This document shows, piece by piece, positions 1-8,334 of a stretch of 18,489 nucleotides of DNA. Position 1 is the first letter of the stretch, and each line of letters opens with the position of its first letter. Made by a program: the position numbers and the translations under genes. This stretch comes from Clostridia bacterium (GTDB lineage: Bacteria > Bacillota > Clostridia > UBA1381 > UMGS1253), in the NCBI GenBank assembly GCA_017411585.1, contig JAFQPV010000001.1, forward strand, positions 1-18,489, read 5' to 3'. Under the pieces are notes generated by a model. The model saw only the letters and a program-made list of their open reading frames with translations. It was not told where the DNA came from and ran no database searches.

Positions 1-549
1 CGGATTGACCAATACAAACTTTTGCACGATATCTGCAACATAGCCGCCCTCAGTCGCATCCTTTTTCAAAAACTTCATGCGCGCCGGCGTATTATAGAAG
101 AGGTTTTCCACCTCAATCGTCGTGCCGTTTGGCGCACCGACTTCACAAACATCCTCCATCTCGCCGCCGGCAACATAGACGCGCGTTGCCGCGCTTGCTG
201 ACTTTGTCTTGGTCGTCATCGTCACTTTTGCAACGGCTGCGATAGAGCAAAGCGCCTCCCCGCGGAAGCCGAGTGTGCCGATTTTTGCCAAATCGTCCGC
301 ACTGGAGATTTTGCTTGTCGCGTGGCGCATAAAGGCAACGCCGACATCGTCGGGTGCAATACCTTTACCATTGTCTGTGACACGAATATAGGAAATACCG
401 CCGCCGCGGATTTCCACACAAATAGAGTCTGCACCGGCGTCAATCGCATTTTCGATTAATTCTTTTACAACCGAAGCCGGTCTTTCAACGACCTCACCTG
501 CTGCAATCAAATCTGCAACAGATTTATCCAATACTTGAATAATACCCAC
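1..549 (-). CDS. mutL: DNA mismatch repair protein MutL, N-terminal part (runs off the window)
   Basis: MutL is the ATPase that couples MutS mismatch recognition to downstream excision. Only the first 183 codons are present; the gene continues past position 1. The GHKL ATPase motifs are visible in order: LIAAGEVVERP near residues 14-24, NAIDAGAD at 34-41 (with the catalytic Glu just before, E33), DNGKGI at 59-64, RHATSKI at 75-81, GFRGEAL at 94-100, and GTTIEVENLFYNTPAR at 142-157. The start is a GTG at 547-549. It gives the usual MutL opening (GIIQVLD) and has an AGGAGGTGTA ribosome site just upstream. It follows mutS by 19 bases, so the two are co-transcribed, as in many Firmicutes. The endonuclease and dimerisation half is not visible, so I cannot say whether the DQHAxxE nuclease motif is present. 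Confidence 0.97.
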   Translation of the reverse strand, partial: MGIIQVLDKSVADLIAAGEVVERPASVVKELIENAIDAGADSICVEIRGGGISYIRVTDNGKGIAPDDVGVAFMRHATSKISSADDLAKIGTLGFRGEALCSIAAVAKVTMTTKTKSASAATRVYVAGGEMEDVCEVGAPNGTTIEVENLFYNTPARMKFLKKDATEGGYVADIVQKFVLVNP

Positions 550-552
550 CGG

Positions 553-562
553 TACACCTCCT
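553..562 (-). promoter_or_regulatory. Ribosome binding site for mutL
   Basis: On the minus strand this reads AGGAGGTGTA and ends 3 bases before the GTG codon; the AGGAGG core is 7 bases away. It fixes the non-ATG start of mutL, because no in-frame ATG with a comparable site is present. Confidence 0.85.
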
Positions 563-568
563 GTCATC

Positions 569-3163
569 CTACATTTCTTTTGCTTTGTTTGCAAGCTCAT
601 AGAGCTTATTGAGTGCCTCAATCGGCGTTAGCGTTGTTACATCCAGACGGCGAAGCTCCTCTGCAAGCACACTCTCGCCCAAGGACATCTGCATACCGTA
701 TTCCGGTGCAGCTGCCGCATTGCTGCGTGGCTTGAATTCATCGCTTTCTGATTCCAGCATCTTCAAAATTTCCTTTGCGCGCCCCGTCACCTCATTCGGT
801 ACGCCGGCAAGCGCCGCAACCTCAATACCATAGCTGCGGTCTGCGCCGCCCGGTATAATTTTGCGCAGGAAGGTGATGCTGTCGCCGCGCTTTTTCACAG
901 CGATGCTGTAATTCTTAACGCCGCTCTCCTTTTCTTCAAGCGTTGTCATTTCGTGATAGTGTGTCGCAAAAAGTGTCTTTGCGCCAATTTTCTTTTTAGA
1001 CAAAACGTATTCTGCAACCGCCCAAGCGATGGACAAGCCATCATACGTGCTTGTACCTCTGCCGATTTCATCGAAAATCACCAAGGAATTCTTGGTCGCA
1101 CCGGCTAAAATCGCGGAAACCTCTGTCATTTCCAACATAAACGTACTCTGTCCCGTAGACAAATCGTCCGACGCACCGACGCGCGTGAAAATCTTATCTA
1201 CAATACCAATGTGCGCCTCTCCTGCCGGTACAAAGCTACCGATTTGCGCCATCAGTGTAATCAACGCAACCTGACGCATATATGTAGATTTACCCGCCAT
1301 ATTTGGTCCGGTCAGAATACAAAGTCTGCTCTCGTCTGTATCCAGTATGGTGTCATTCGGAACAAACAACTCATTTTTGAGCATTTTTTCCACAACCGGA
1401 TGTCTGCCGTCCTTGATTTCAATTCTGCCGTCTGTATCAATTATCGGCTTGGTGTAGCCGTTTTTATCCGCCACTTCAGCAAGCGATGCAAGTACATCCA
1501 ACACAGAAATCGCATTTGCAGTCTGTCTTAAGCGGTCAAGCTCGCCTGCAATGCAGTTTTTAATCTGCTCAAACAAGTGCAGCTCCAGGCGCAAAAGCCT
1601 GTCCTTGCCACCTAAAATAATATCTTCGATTTCTTTAAGCTTCGGTGTGATATAACGCTCGCCATTGGTTAAGGTTTGCTTGCGAATATAATAATCCGGC
1701 ACAGCACCAACCTGTCCCTTGCTCACCTCAATGTAGTAACCGAACACCTTGTTGTAGCCGACCTTTAAGGTCTTGATACCCGTAACCTCACGCTCGTGCG
1801 CCTGCACGTCAGCCAGCCAGTTTTTCCCCTCGGTTTCCGCCAGACGAAGCTCGTCAATCTCTGCGTGGTACCCTTTTTTAATGATACCGCCGTCACGCGC
1901 AATCGCCGGTGCTTCCTCGTCAATAGATTGCTCTAAAAGCGTATACACGTCCTGCAACGCATCAATATCGCGATTTTGGCGCACAACGATTTCGCTGGCG
2001 CAGCCGGAAAGCTTTTCTTTTAATTCCGGCAGACGTGAAAGTGACTGCTTTAAGGAAAGCATATCCCTCGGATTTGCAGACCCTAAAGAAATGCGGTTAA
2101 TAATTCTTGTAATATCATACACGCCGTCAAAAATCTCACGCAGCTCATCGCGCAGCACAAGACTGCCCTTCAGCTCCTCCACGCCCGAAAGACGGCTCTC
2201 AATTTCATCTTTAGAAATCAGCGGTTTATCAATCCACTGATGCAAAAGTCTGCCGCCCATAGAGGTTTTCGTTTTATCGAGCACCCACAAAAGCGAACCG
2301 CGTTTTGCTTTATCGCGCATCGACTCCGTCAGCTCCAGATTACGGCGCGTGTTGTAGTCAATACCCATGTATTCTATAATTTGATAAACTTTTAATGAAA
2401 AGATTTTGCTCAGCTGCATTTTCTGCGTATCAAACAGATAGCGAAGCGCACCGCCGACTGCACAAACCAAAATGTCGTTTTCGGTCAAATCCACTGCACC
2501 CAATGTCTGCACTTGCCAAGCATTCAAAACCGTTTGCTTTGCCGTCGCATAGTCAAACAGCTCATTTTCCTTTGCGCCCATATACACATCGTGTCGCAGT
2601 GCGATTTTTGCCATCAGCTTTTCCTGCGCCGCCGGACTGAAAATGATTTCCGTCGGTGCAAAGGAAGAAAGCTCGCTTAAAAGTGCATTTTCCTGCGACT
2701 CCTTTAATTTGGTCGCAAAAAGCTCACCCGTTGTGATATCGGCAAACACGAGCGCAATTTCCCCTTCACTGTAGTAAATACAGCTCAGAAAGTTATTCTT
2801 TTTATCATCGAGCACCGCAGTATCCGTCACCGTACCCGGTGTGATAATACGGATGACATCGCGCTTTACAAGCCCCTTCGTGGTTGCCGGGTCCTCCGTC
2901 TGCTCACAAATGGCTACCTTGTAGCCCTTGCCCACAAGGCGCGCGATATACGAATCTGCACTGTGAAACGGTACGCCGCACATTGGTGCGCGTTCACCGC
3001 CGCCGCTGTTTCTGCCCGTTAAGGTCAGCTCCAGTTCTTTTGACGCAATCAGTGCATCTTCATTAAACATTTCATAAAAGTCACCGAGCCTGTAAAACAG
3101 AATGCAATCCTCATATTGGGCTTTAATCTGTTCATACTGCTCCATCATCGGTGTTGTAGCCAT
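569..3163 (-). CDS. mutS: DNA mismatch recognition ATPase MutS
   Basis: MutS binds base-base mismatches and small loops and starts mismatch repair with MutL. The protein is 864 residues, the usual length for bacterial MutS1. The mismatch-wedging motif F-Y-E is at residues 29-31 in RLGDFYEMF. The Walker A motif GPNMAGKST is at 619-627, Walker B with the signature loop (LVIFDEIGRGTSTYDG) at about 694-709, and ATHYHE at 733-738. A QMSLG pentapeptide at about 825-829 resembles the QLSLF-type beta-clamp-binding motif. I chose the ATG at 3161-3163, preceded by GAGGTG four bases upstream. A GTG four codons earlier lies inside that ribosome site and is unlikely. It lies between the ymcA-like gene and mutL, in the order known from Bacillus (which has cotE as an extra gene here). 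Confidence 0.98.
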   Translation of the reverse strand: MATTPMMEQYEQIKAQYEDCILFYRLGDFYEMFNEDALIASKELELTLTGRNSGGGERAPMCGVPFHSADSYIARLVGKGYKVAICEQTEDPATTKGLVKRDVIRIITPGTVTDTAVLDDKKNNFLSCIYYSEGEIALVFADITTGELFATKLKESQENALLSELSSFAPTEIIFSPAAQEKLMAKIALRHDVYMGAKENELFDYATAKQTVLNAWQVQTLGAVDLTENDILVCAVGGALRYLFDTQKMQLSKIFSLKVYQIIEYMGIDYNTRRNLELTESMRDKAKRGSLLWVLDKTKTSMGGRLLHQWIDKPLISKDEIESRLSGVEELKGSLVLRDELREIFDGVYDITRIINRISLGSANPRDMLSLKQSLSRLPELKEKLSGCASEIVVRQNRDIDALQDVYTLLEQSIDEEAPAIARDGGIIKKGYHAEIDELRLAETEGKNWLADVQAHEREVTGIKTLKVGYNKVFGYYIEVSKGQVGAVPDYYIRKQTLTNGERYITPKLKEIEDIILGGKDRLLRLELHLFEQIKNCIAGELDRLRQTANAISVLDVLASLAEVADKNGYTKPIIDTDGRIEIKDGRHPVVEKMLKNELFVPNDTILDTDESRLCILTGPNMAGKSTYMRQVALITLMAQIGSFVPAGEAHIGIVDKIFTRVGASDDLSTGQSTFMLEMTEVSAILAGATKNSLVIFDEIGRGTSTYDGLSIAWAVAEYVLSKKKIGAKTLFATHYHEMTTLEEKESGVKNYSIAVKKRGDSITFLRKIIPGGADRSYGIEVAALAGVPNEVTGRAKEILKMLESESDEFKPRSNAAAAPEYGMQMSLGESVLAEELRRLDVTTLTPIEALNKLYELANKAKEM

Positions 3164-3186
3164 AAGCCACCTCACAAAATAAATTT

Positions 3187-3259
3187 ATAATGAATAATGA
3201 ATAGTGGAAAATAATGGTGCTTTTTGCCATGAAAAAAAGCTTTTGAAATTATTCATTAT
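3187..3259. repeat. AT-rich inverted repeat upstream of mutS
   Basis: The 12-base arms ATAATGAATAAT (3187-3198) and ATTATTCATTAT (3248-3259) are perfect reverse complements. They enclose a 49-base loop that holds a second hairpin, GCTTTTT/AAAAAAAGC, at 3219-3240. The structure lies in the mutS 5' leader, 24-96 bases before the start codon. It could be a folded leader or a remnant of a small mobile palindrome; the sequence alone does not decide. Confidence 0.6.
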
Positions 3260-3291
3260 CTCAATTTAGAAATCAAAAATACACTTCCGCA

Positions 3292-3396
3292 TTTAAAAGC
3301 GGGAATTTGGATGAAGCGCGAGGCGGCTGGGTCGGCGCTATACTTTTGTATGCGGCGACACAACAACGAAGCGATTCGCCAAATTCACCTTTTAAA
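3292..3396 (-). repeat. 105-base palindromic dispersed repeat, copy A
   Basis: The ends are imperfect inverted repeats: TTTAAAAGCGGGAATTTGG at 3292-3310 against CCAAATTCACCTTTTAAA at 3379-3396. The inner conserved flanks read, on the minus strand, TTTGGCGAATCGCTTCG and GCCTCGCGCTTCATCCAAA. Between them is a hairpin with arms GTCGGCGCTATAC and GTATGCGGCGAC around a TTTT loop (plus strand), with one mismatch and one bulge. The left edge directly abuts the stop codon of the ymcA-like gene. A second copy of identical length is at 9941-10045 with similar flanks but a different hairpin sequence. I do not recognise the family by name. Confidence 0.75.
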
Positions 3397-3783
3397 TTAG
3401 TGGCAGCCGCCGCAGGTGGAGCAGTTATGCGTACACGCATCCGGGTCTTCGCCGGTGATGAAATGCGTTAAAATGCTGTTGACCTGATTTACGATTGCAT
3501 CGAGTGCTGCTCTGGACTCTAAAAACTCAGCGATGACTGCGTTTTGGGTCAGCTTTTCAAATTCAGCGGAGAGCTCCTTCTGAATTTCTTCCATTTCTTC
3601 TTTTGTGATGTCTTCTTTTTGAGCACGCTGTGCAAGCTGCATACGAGTCAGGTTATATTCACCAATCAGCTTTTGTGCTTCAGCGTCGTTTTGCTGTGCC
3701 TGCTCTGCTGCTTTTACGCGCGCCATAACCTCACTGTCGCGAATTGCCTCGCCAAGCTGTCTTGCCATATCTAAGATTTCCAT
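3397..3783 (-). CDS. YmcA/YlbF (RicA/RicF)-family protein with a cysteine-rich C-terminal tail
   Basis: The protein has 128 residues. It is predominantly alpha-helical and charged over residues 1-107 and matches the pattern of the YlbF/YmcA family (DUF964). It ends in a metal-ligand-like tail with Cys117, Cys121, Cys124, Cys127 and His128 (C-x3-C-x2-C-x2-C-H). In Bacillus subtilis, YmcA, YlbF and YaaT form the Ric (Y) complex, which affects RNase Y-dependent mRNA maturation and development and carries [4Fe-4S] clusters bound by cysteines. Position between miaB (ymcB in Bacillus) and mutS favours the YmcA assignment. The ATG at 3781-3783 has AGGAGG nine bases upstream. The gene starts 25 bases after the miaB stop. 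Family membership is fairly secure; the exact orthologue (RicA or RicF) and cluster binding are inferred. Confidence 0.85.
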   Translation of the reverse strand: MEILDMARQLGEAIRDSEVMARVKAAEQAQQNDAEAQKLIGEYNLTRMQLAQRAQKEDITKEEMEEIQKELSAEFEKLTQNAVIAEFLESRAALDAIVNQVNSILTHFITGEDPDACTHNCSTCGGCH

Positions 3784-3808
3784 GTTTTGTTTCCTCCTGT
3801 ATTATATG

Positions 3809-5215
3809 TTATTTTTTTAGTTCCCCTTTTAAATACCATGTCATTGCAGATGCAATATACACTCGAACGGTTTGTCCGATAAGGCTTGCATCGCCTGTGA
3901 TATGCACGAGCTTGCCACCCTCGGTTCTGCCGGTTAGGATGTTTTCATCCGTTTTGCTTTTACCTTCGATGATGACATCATATTCTTTACCGACATAGCT
4001 TTCATTAATTTCACGCGAAATTTGATTTTGCGCTTCTAAAAGTCGGTCAAAGTTTGCATGAATTTGCGCTTCATCCATAACAAAGTCCATTTCTGCCGCC
4101 GGCGTACCGACACGCTTGGAATAGATAAAGGAATAAATCGAATCATAGCGTACTTCTTTGATTAAACTGAGCGTCTCTTCAAAGTCCGACTGTGTTTCCG
4201 TTGGAAAGCCGACGATGATGTCCGTCGTTAAGGTCACATCCGGCACGCGCGCACGCAGCTTTTTGATTTTTTCAAGATAGCTTTCGCGCGTGTAGCGGCG
4301 GTTCATTTTTTCTAAAACCGCGTTGCTGCCTGCCTGCACCGGCAAATGCATCTGACGGCATACCTTTTTGTTCTCGGCAATCACGTCAATAAGCTTGTCG
4401 CTAAAATCCTTCGGATGTGATGTCATAAAACGGATACGCTCAATGCCGTCCACCTCACTTACAAGGTTTAAGAGGTCAGAAAAATCAATACCGCTCTGCA
4501 GGTCCTTTCCGTAGGAATTGACGTTTTGCCCCAAGAGCATAATTTCTTTATACCCCTTACTTGCAACATCACGTACTTCGTTTAAAATATCCTCCACGTC
4601 ACGGCTGCGCTCGCGACCGCGCACATAAGGCACGATGCAGTACGAACAAAAGTTGTTGCATCCAAACATAATGGAAATATACGCCGTTACACCCTCTGCA
4701 CGCACAATCGGAATTTCCTCTGCGATTGCCCCATCCGAATCAATGATGTGCACGCTGCGCTGTCCTTGTGTTACTACCTGCCAAATCAACTCCGGCAAAG
4801 TATACAGCGTATGCGTACCAAACAATATATCCACATGCTTGTACTTCTTTTTGATTTGGTCGGCAATATGCTTTTGCTGCATCATACAACCGCAAATACC
4901 GATGACCAGCTCCGGCTTTTTGCGCTTAATCAGCTTAAGTGCACCCAAATTGCCGAATACGCGCAGCTCCGCATTTTCGCGCACTGCACAGGTATTATAA
5001 ATAATGATATCCGCCTCCTCCGGCTTTTCGCAAAATCCGTAGCCGGATGCCGCTAAAATGCCGCGAATGCGCTCAGAATCATTTTCATTTTGCTGGCAGC
5101 CATAGGTCACAACCAATGCTTTTTTCTCCCTGCCTGCCGCATTTAGCTCCTTCAGCTTTTCCGAAAACGCCACCTGTCTTTGCATTTCCTCAGCGGATAT
5201 ATGTTTCTCTGCCAT
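3809..5215 (-). CDS. miaB: tRNA-2-methylthio-N6-dimethylallyladenosine synthase MiaB
   Basis: MiaB is a radical-SAM methylthiotransferase that adds a methylthio group to isopentenyladenosine at tRNA position 37. The protein has 468 residues. The N-terminal UPF0004 domain carries cluster cysteines C40 (TYGC), C76 (YNTC) and C110 (GICGC). The radical-SAM motif C-x3-C-x2-C is C186, C190 and C193 (GCNNFCSYC), followed by VRGRERSR, typical of MiaB. A TRAM-like RNA-binding domain covers about the last 65 residues. I chose the ATG at 5213-5215, with GGAGGTG eight bases upstream, over an in-frame start 15 codons earlier that lies between the promoter and the ribosome site. It is the first gene of the miaB-ymcA-mutS-mutL operon. 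Confidence 0.97.
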   Translation of the reverse strand: MAEKHISAEEMQRQVAFSEKLKELNAAGREKKALVVTYGCQQNENDSERIRGILAASGYGFCEKPEEADIIIYNTCAVRENAELRVFGNLGALKLIKRKKPELVIGICGCMMQQKHIADQIKKKYKHVDILFGTHTLYTLPELIWQVVTQGQRSVHIIDSDGAIAEEIPIVRAEGVTAYISIMFGCNNFCSYCIVPYVRGRERSRDVEDILNEVRDVASKGYKEIMLLGQNVNSYGKDLQSGIDFSDLLNLVSEVDGIERIRFMTSHPKDFSDKLIDVIAENKKVCRQMHLPVQAGSNAVLEKMNRRYTRESYLEKIKKLRARVPDVTLTTDIIVGFPTETQSDFEETLSLIKEVRYDSIYSFIYSKRVGTPAAEMDFVMDEAQIHANFDRLLEAQNQISREINESYVGKEYDVIIEGKSKTDENILTGRTEGGKLVHITGDASLIGQTVRVYIASAMTWYLKGELKK

Positions 5216-5223
5216 TTTTGTTT

Positions 5224-5230
5224 CACCTCC
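5224..5230 (-). promoter_or_regulatory. Ribosome binding site for miaB
   Basis: GGAGGTG on the minus strand, eight bases before the ATG at 5215. It decides the start 15 codons inside the longest open frame. Confidence 0.85.
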
Positions 5231-5250
5231 GTTAAAACACGGTAAAGAAT

Positions 5251-5279
5251 AGTATATCAAAAAAAACGGCAGATTTCAA
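5251..5279 (-). promoter_or_regulatory. Sigma-A type promoter for the miaB-mutS-mutL operon
   Basis: On the minus strand, a -35 TTGAAA (5274-5279) is followed by a 17-base spacer and a -10 TATACT (5251-5256), with a TGA extended -10 directly before it. It lies in the 72-base gap between the last M42 peptidase gene and miaB. No convincing terminator precedes it, so read-through from the peptidase operon is possible. Confidence 0.7.
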
Positions 5280-5287
5280 CAAATAAT

Positions 5288-6268
5288 TTACGATTTTTTC
5301 TGCATCATCTTGGCAGTTAATGCAATACAGGCCTCAATGTCCGACTTATATGCAACCTCTGCCGGCGAATGGATGTATCGCATCGGCACGGAAATTGCAC
5401 CGCTTGGAATACCGTCACGCGTTAAATGAATTACGCCGACATCCGTTCTGCCGGAAAGCAAAATTTCGCGTTGCGTTAAAATATCGCCTTTCTGCGCCGC
5501 CTGCTCCATTGCAGCCACCACGTCCGGATGCGATAAAATGCCGCCATCCTTAATCTTAATCGCCGCACCGCCGCCGAGCTTTACGTGCATGGTTTCTGCA
5601 CCCGGCGTGTCCCCTGTTGCGGTGACATCCAGCGCAATTGCCATATCCGGATTGATTGCGTGCGCCGCTACGCCTGCGCCGCGCAATCCAAGCTCTTCCT
5701 GCACGGTAAATACTGCGTATATTTCATTTTCCGTATCCTGCGCGCGCTTCAATGCCTCTAAGAGCACATAACAGCCGACACGGTTATCCAACGACTTTGC
5801 CATCACCGCTGTTTCGGTTTGAATAAAGTCGGCGATAAAGCCTGCAACATCGCCAATATTCACAAGCTTTTCAGCCTCTGCTTTATCCTTTGCTCCGATG
5901 TCAATGTAAAAATCCGTCAGCTTCGCTTTCGTAATCTCTACACCGCCGGTCAATTGTACACAGCCGATTGTGCCGTTTAAAAAGCGCACACGCTGTCCAA
6001 GCATTGTCGCCAGTCGAAGACCGCCCAAATTCTGAAAGCGTACAAGCCCACTCTCTTCAATAAACGTGACCAAAACACCGATTTCATCCATATGCGCAGC
6101 GAACATAATCTTTTTACCGCCGCTACCCTTTTTTGCAATCAAATTGCCCATAGCATCTGTATAAACTTCATCTGCTATACCGGAAAGTGCTTCTTGAATC
6201 AGCGCACAAATCGGTGCTTCATTGCCGGAGGGTGCCGTCACAGCACAAAGTTTTTTTAAAAGCTCCAT
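5288..6268 (-). CDS. M42-family metallopeptidase (third of three tandem copies)
   Basis: Predicted cytoplasmic di-zinc aminopeptidase of family M42 (glutamyl aminopeptidase/tetrahedral aminopeptidase type), 326 residues. The metal and catalytic residues are all visible: H59 in AAHMDEIG, bridging D161 in SLDNRVG, catalytic and ligand glutamates E191/E192 in VQEELGLRG, D214 in IALDVT, and H300 in RYIHSPAEV. The protein is complete and looks active. The ATG immediately follows the TAA of the preceding gene (TAAATG), so translation is coupled. Family members remove N-terminal residues from short peptides; the substrate of this copy cannot be read from sequence. Confidence 0.93.
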   Translation of the reverse strand: MELLKKLCAVTAPSGNEAPICALIQEALSGIADEVYTDAMGNLIAKKGSGGKKIMFAAHMDEIGVLVTFIEESGLVRFQNLGGLRLATMLGQRVRFLNGTIGCVQLTGGVEITKAKLTDFYIDIGAKDKAEAEKLVNIGDVAGFIADFIQTETAVMAKSLDNRVGCYVLLEALKRAQDTENEIYAVFTVQEELGLRGAGVAAHAINPDMAIALDVTATGDTPGAETMHVKLGGGAAIKIKDGGILSHPDVVAAMEQAAQKGDILTQREILLSGRTDVGVIHLTRDGIPSGAISVPMRYIHSPAEVAYKSDIEACIALTAKMMQKKS

Positions 6269-7288
6269 TTATATCAACTCCTCTGCCTGCATAACAAATA
6301 GTTTTGCAATCTCTTTTACACTCTCAAAATCCTTTTCGGAAATCACCGATGCCGGCGAGTGCAAATATCTGGTCGGCACCGAAACCGCCGCTCCAATCAC
6401 ACCATTTCCGCTGCGCTGAATGCTGCGCAAGTCATTGCCGCCCATTGTCGTACGCTTATACTGCACGGCGATGCCGTTTTCCTCTGCCAGCGCATACAGC
6501 TTCTGTGTCAGTGTCTTATCCGAATACGCACCGCGGTCTGCAATTGAAAGCGCCGCACCGCCGCCGAGCGTCGTTACCTCCATAGCTGCCGGCACATCGC
6601 TTACATCACTGCAGGTTGTGCCTTCTATCACCAATGCCGCCGTCGGGCAGATTCTGTTTGCCGCAATTTCCGCACCGCGGCAGCCCGCCTCCTCCTGCAC
6701 CGTAAAACAAAAATACGTATCGTACGGAAGGTCTTTTTCGCGCACGACATCACAAAGCACCGCACAGCCTGCACGGTCATCAAATGCTTTACCGATACGT
6801 CTGCCTTCACCAAACGGCATACAGCTCGTATCAAACGTAGCATAATCGCCGATTTTTACACACTGCTTTGCTTCATCTGCCGTTTTTGCACCGATATCAA
6901 TGCGCAAACCGCTTTCGCGCACTGCGTTTTTGCGTTCATCCGCCGTCTGCAGATGCACTGCTTTTAATGCGATAACGCCATGCACGCGTTTTTCACCGAC
7001 AACCACATTCTTGCTGACCAGCACGCGCGAGTCAATGCCCCCAACGGTTTTAAACTTCAAATAGCCGTCTGCCGTAATATCGCTGACAATAAAACCAACC
7101 TCGTCCATATGCGCGGCAAGCATCAATACCTTTTCACTGCTTGCACCTTTCTTGTAAACGTACAGATTGCCCATCATATCCACCATCATCCGGTCGGCAT
7201 AAGGGCGCACCTTTTCTATAATAAATTTACGCACTTCTTCCTCACAGCCGCATGGACCGAAGCACTCTGATAATGCCTTTAGCATCAT
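6269..7288 (-). CDS. M42-family metallopeptidase (second of three tandem copies)
   Basis: 339-residue M42 peptidase. Candidate zinc and catalytic residues are H60 (AAHMDEVG), D170 (AFDDRAG), E199/E200 (VQEEAGCRG), E222 (VIEGTT, glutamate where the two neighbouring copies have aspartate) and H310 (RYLHSPAS). Its N-terminal region is cysteine-rich (C9, C13, C15). The start ATG at 7286-7288 overlaps the stop of the preceding gene in an ATGA arrangement; a second ATG directly follows and is an alternative start. Compared with the other two copies it has the more divergent metal-site context, which fits a distinct substrate preference, but that is inference. Confidence 0.92.
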   Translation of the reverse strand: MMLKALSECFGPCGCEEEVRKFIIEKVRPYADRMMVDMMGNLYVYKKGASSEKVLMLAAHMDEVGFIVSDITADGYLKFKTVGGIDSRVLVSKNVVVGEKRVHGVIALKAVHLQTADERKNAVRESGLRIDIGAKTADEAKQCVKIGDYATFDTSCMPFGEGRRIGKAFDDRAGCAVLCDVVREKDLPYDTYFCFTVQEEAGCRGAEIAANRICPTAALVIEGTTCSDVSDVPAAMEVTTLGGGAALSIADRGAYSDKTLTQKLYALAEENGIAVQYKRTTMGGNDLRSIQRSGNGVIGAAVSVPTRYLHSPASVISEKDFESVKEIAKLFVMQAEELI

Positions 7289-8334
7289 AATTCAATCACC
7301 TGCGCTTCCCGGCCGCTCTTCGCTGCCTTTTTTACAAACGCCGCCGCAAGCGCACCTGCGCGCGAAACATCCTCGAGATTCAAAACCTCCGTCGGCGTGT
7401 GCATATATTTTAGCGGAATACTGATAACCGCTGTTGCTACACCCGTACCGACCGTCTGTACAGACCACGCGTTCGTGCCGGTCGAGCCGCCATCCACCTC
7501 CGGAAAAATCGGGATATCCAGCTTCTTTGCGCATTTGCAAATCCACTTCTCCGCAATCGGCGAAACATTCGGACCAATACTGTAAGAAAGCCCTGCACCT
7601 GCATCAAATCCATCCTTGTTGTCGTGTGTTTTTGCGTGCGTAACATCTATAACAAGTGCAACATCTGCACCGATGCCATACGCCGCCGTTTTCGCGCCGC
7701 CGAGGCTGAATTCCTCTTGCACAGATAAAACATAATATACATCAGCATCTATCTTTTCTTCCGAAAGCGCCTTTGCCGCTTCTAAAACAGCAACCACACC
7801 TGCACGGTTATCCATGCACTTGCCGCTCATAAAACCGTTTTTGAGTGTGTGCGGTTTTTGCGCAAAGCTGACAAAATCACCCGGGCGCACCATATCCTTT
7901 GCCGCCTCCGGTGCAAGACCGATATCAATCGCCAAATCCTTGATGGTATATGACTGCTTATCCTCGCCCGGTGCCTGCAAATGCGGCGGCTTTACGCCGA
8001 TAACGCCGGTCAGCTTCTGCTTGCCGTGCACCGTCACAAGTGCAGACGGCAAAATACGCTCATCCACGCCGCCGACCGTTGTAAACTTCAAAAAACCCTT
8101 TTCATCAATCTCCGTTACCATTAATCCAATTTCATCCATATGTGCATCGAGCATCACTTTAATTGCATTCGGCTGTTCTGCCCTTTTATGTGCAATGACC
8201 GAGCCGAGTGCATCTATTCTCACCTCATCGACATACGGCGCAAACAGGGCGGCAATCTCCTTTGCCAACTCCTGCTCAAAACCGCTCACGCCGACGGAGG
8301 CACTTAATTTTTTCAGTTCAGATTTTAGTTTCAT
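7285..8334 (-). CDS. M42-family metallopeptidase (first of three tandem copies)
   Basis: 349-residue M42 peptidase with all expected residues: H65 (DAHMDEIG), D175 (CMDNRAG), E207/E208 (VQEEFSLGG), D230 (VIDVTH) and H312 (KYMHTPTEV). After the D230 motif it carries THAKTHDNKDGF, as in the longer M42 members. The ATG at 8332-8334 overlaps the murD stop codon by four bases (ATGA), and its own stop overlaps the next peptidase start in the same way. The three genes therefore behave as one translationally coupled unit behind murD. Confidence 0.93.
   Translation of the reverse strand: MKLKSELKKLSASVGVSGFEQELAKEIAALFAPYVDEVRIDALGSVIAHKRAEQPNAIKVMLDAHMDEIGLMVTEIDEKGFLKFTTVGGVDERILPSALVTVHGKQKLTGVIGVKPPHLQAPGEDKQSYTIKDLAIDIGLAPEAAKDMVRPGDFVSFAQKPHTLKNGFMSGKCMDNRAGVVAVLEAAKALSEEKIDADVYYVLSVQEEFSLGGAKTAAYGIGADVALVIDVTHAKTHDNKDGFDAGAGLSYSIGPNVSPIAEKWICKCAKKLDIPIFPEVDGGSTGTNAWSVQTVGTGVATAVISIPLKYMHTPTEVLNLEDVSRAGALAAAFVKKAAKSGREAQVIEL

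Noticed and set aside
1773..2240. Open frame of 155 codons on the plus strand inside mutS
   Set aside because: Serine-rich low-complexity translation, antisense to the conserved core of mutS; no start signal.
3164..3291. Possible separate promoter for mutS
   Set aside because: A TTGATT-like -35 with an AATAAT-like -10 can be drawn on the minus strand, but the match is weak and the region is AT-rich enough to give this by chance.
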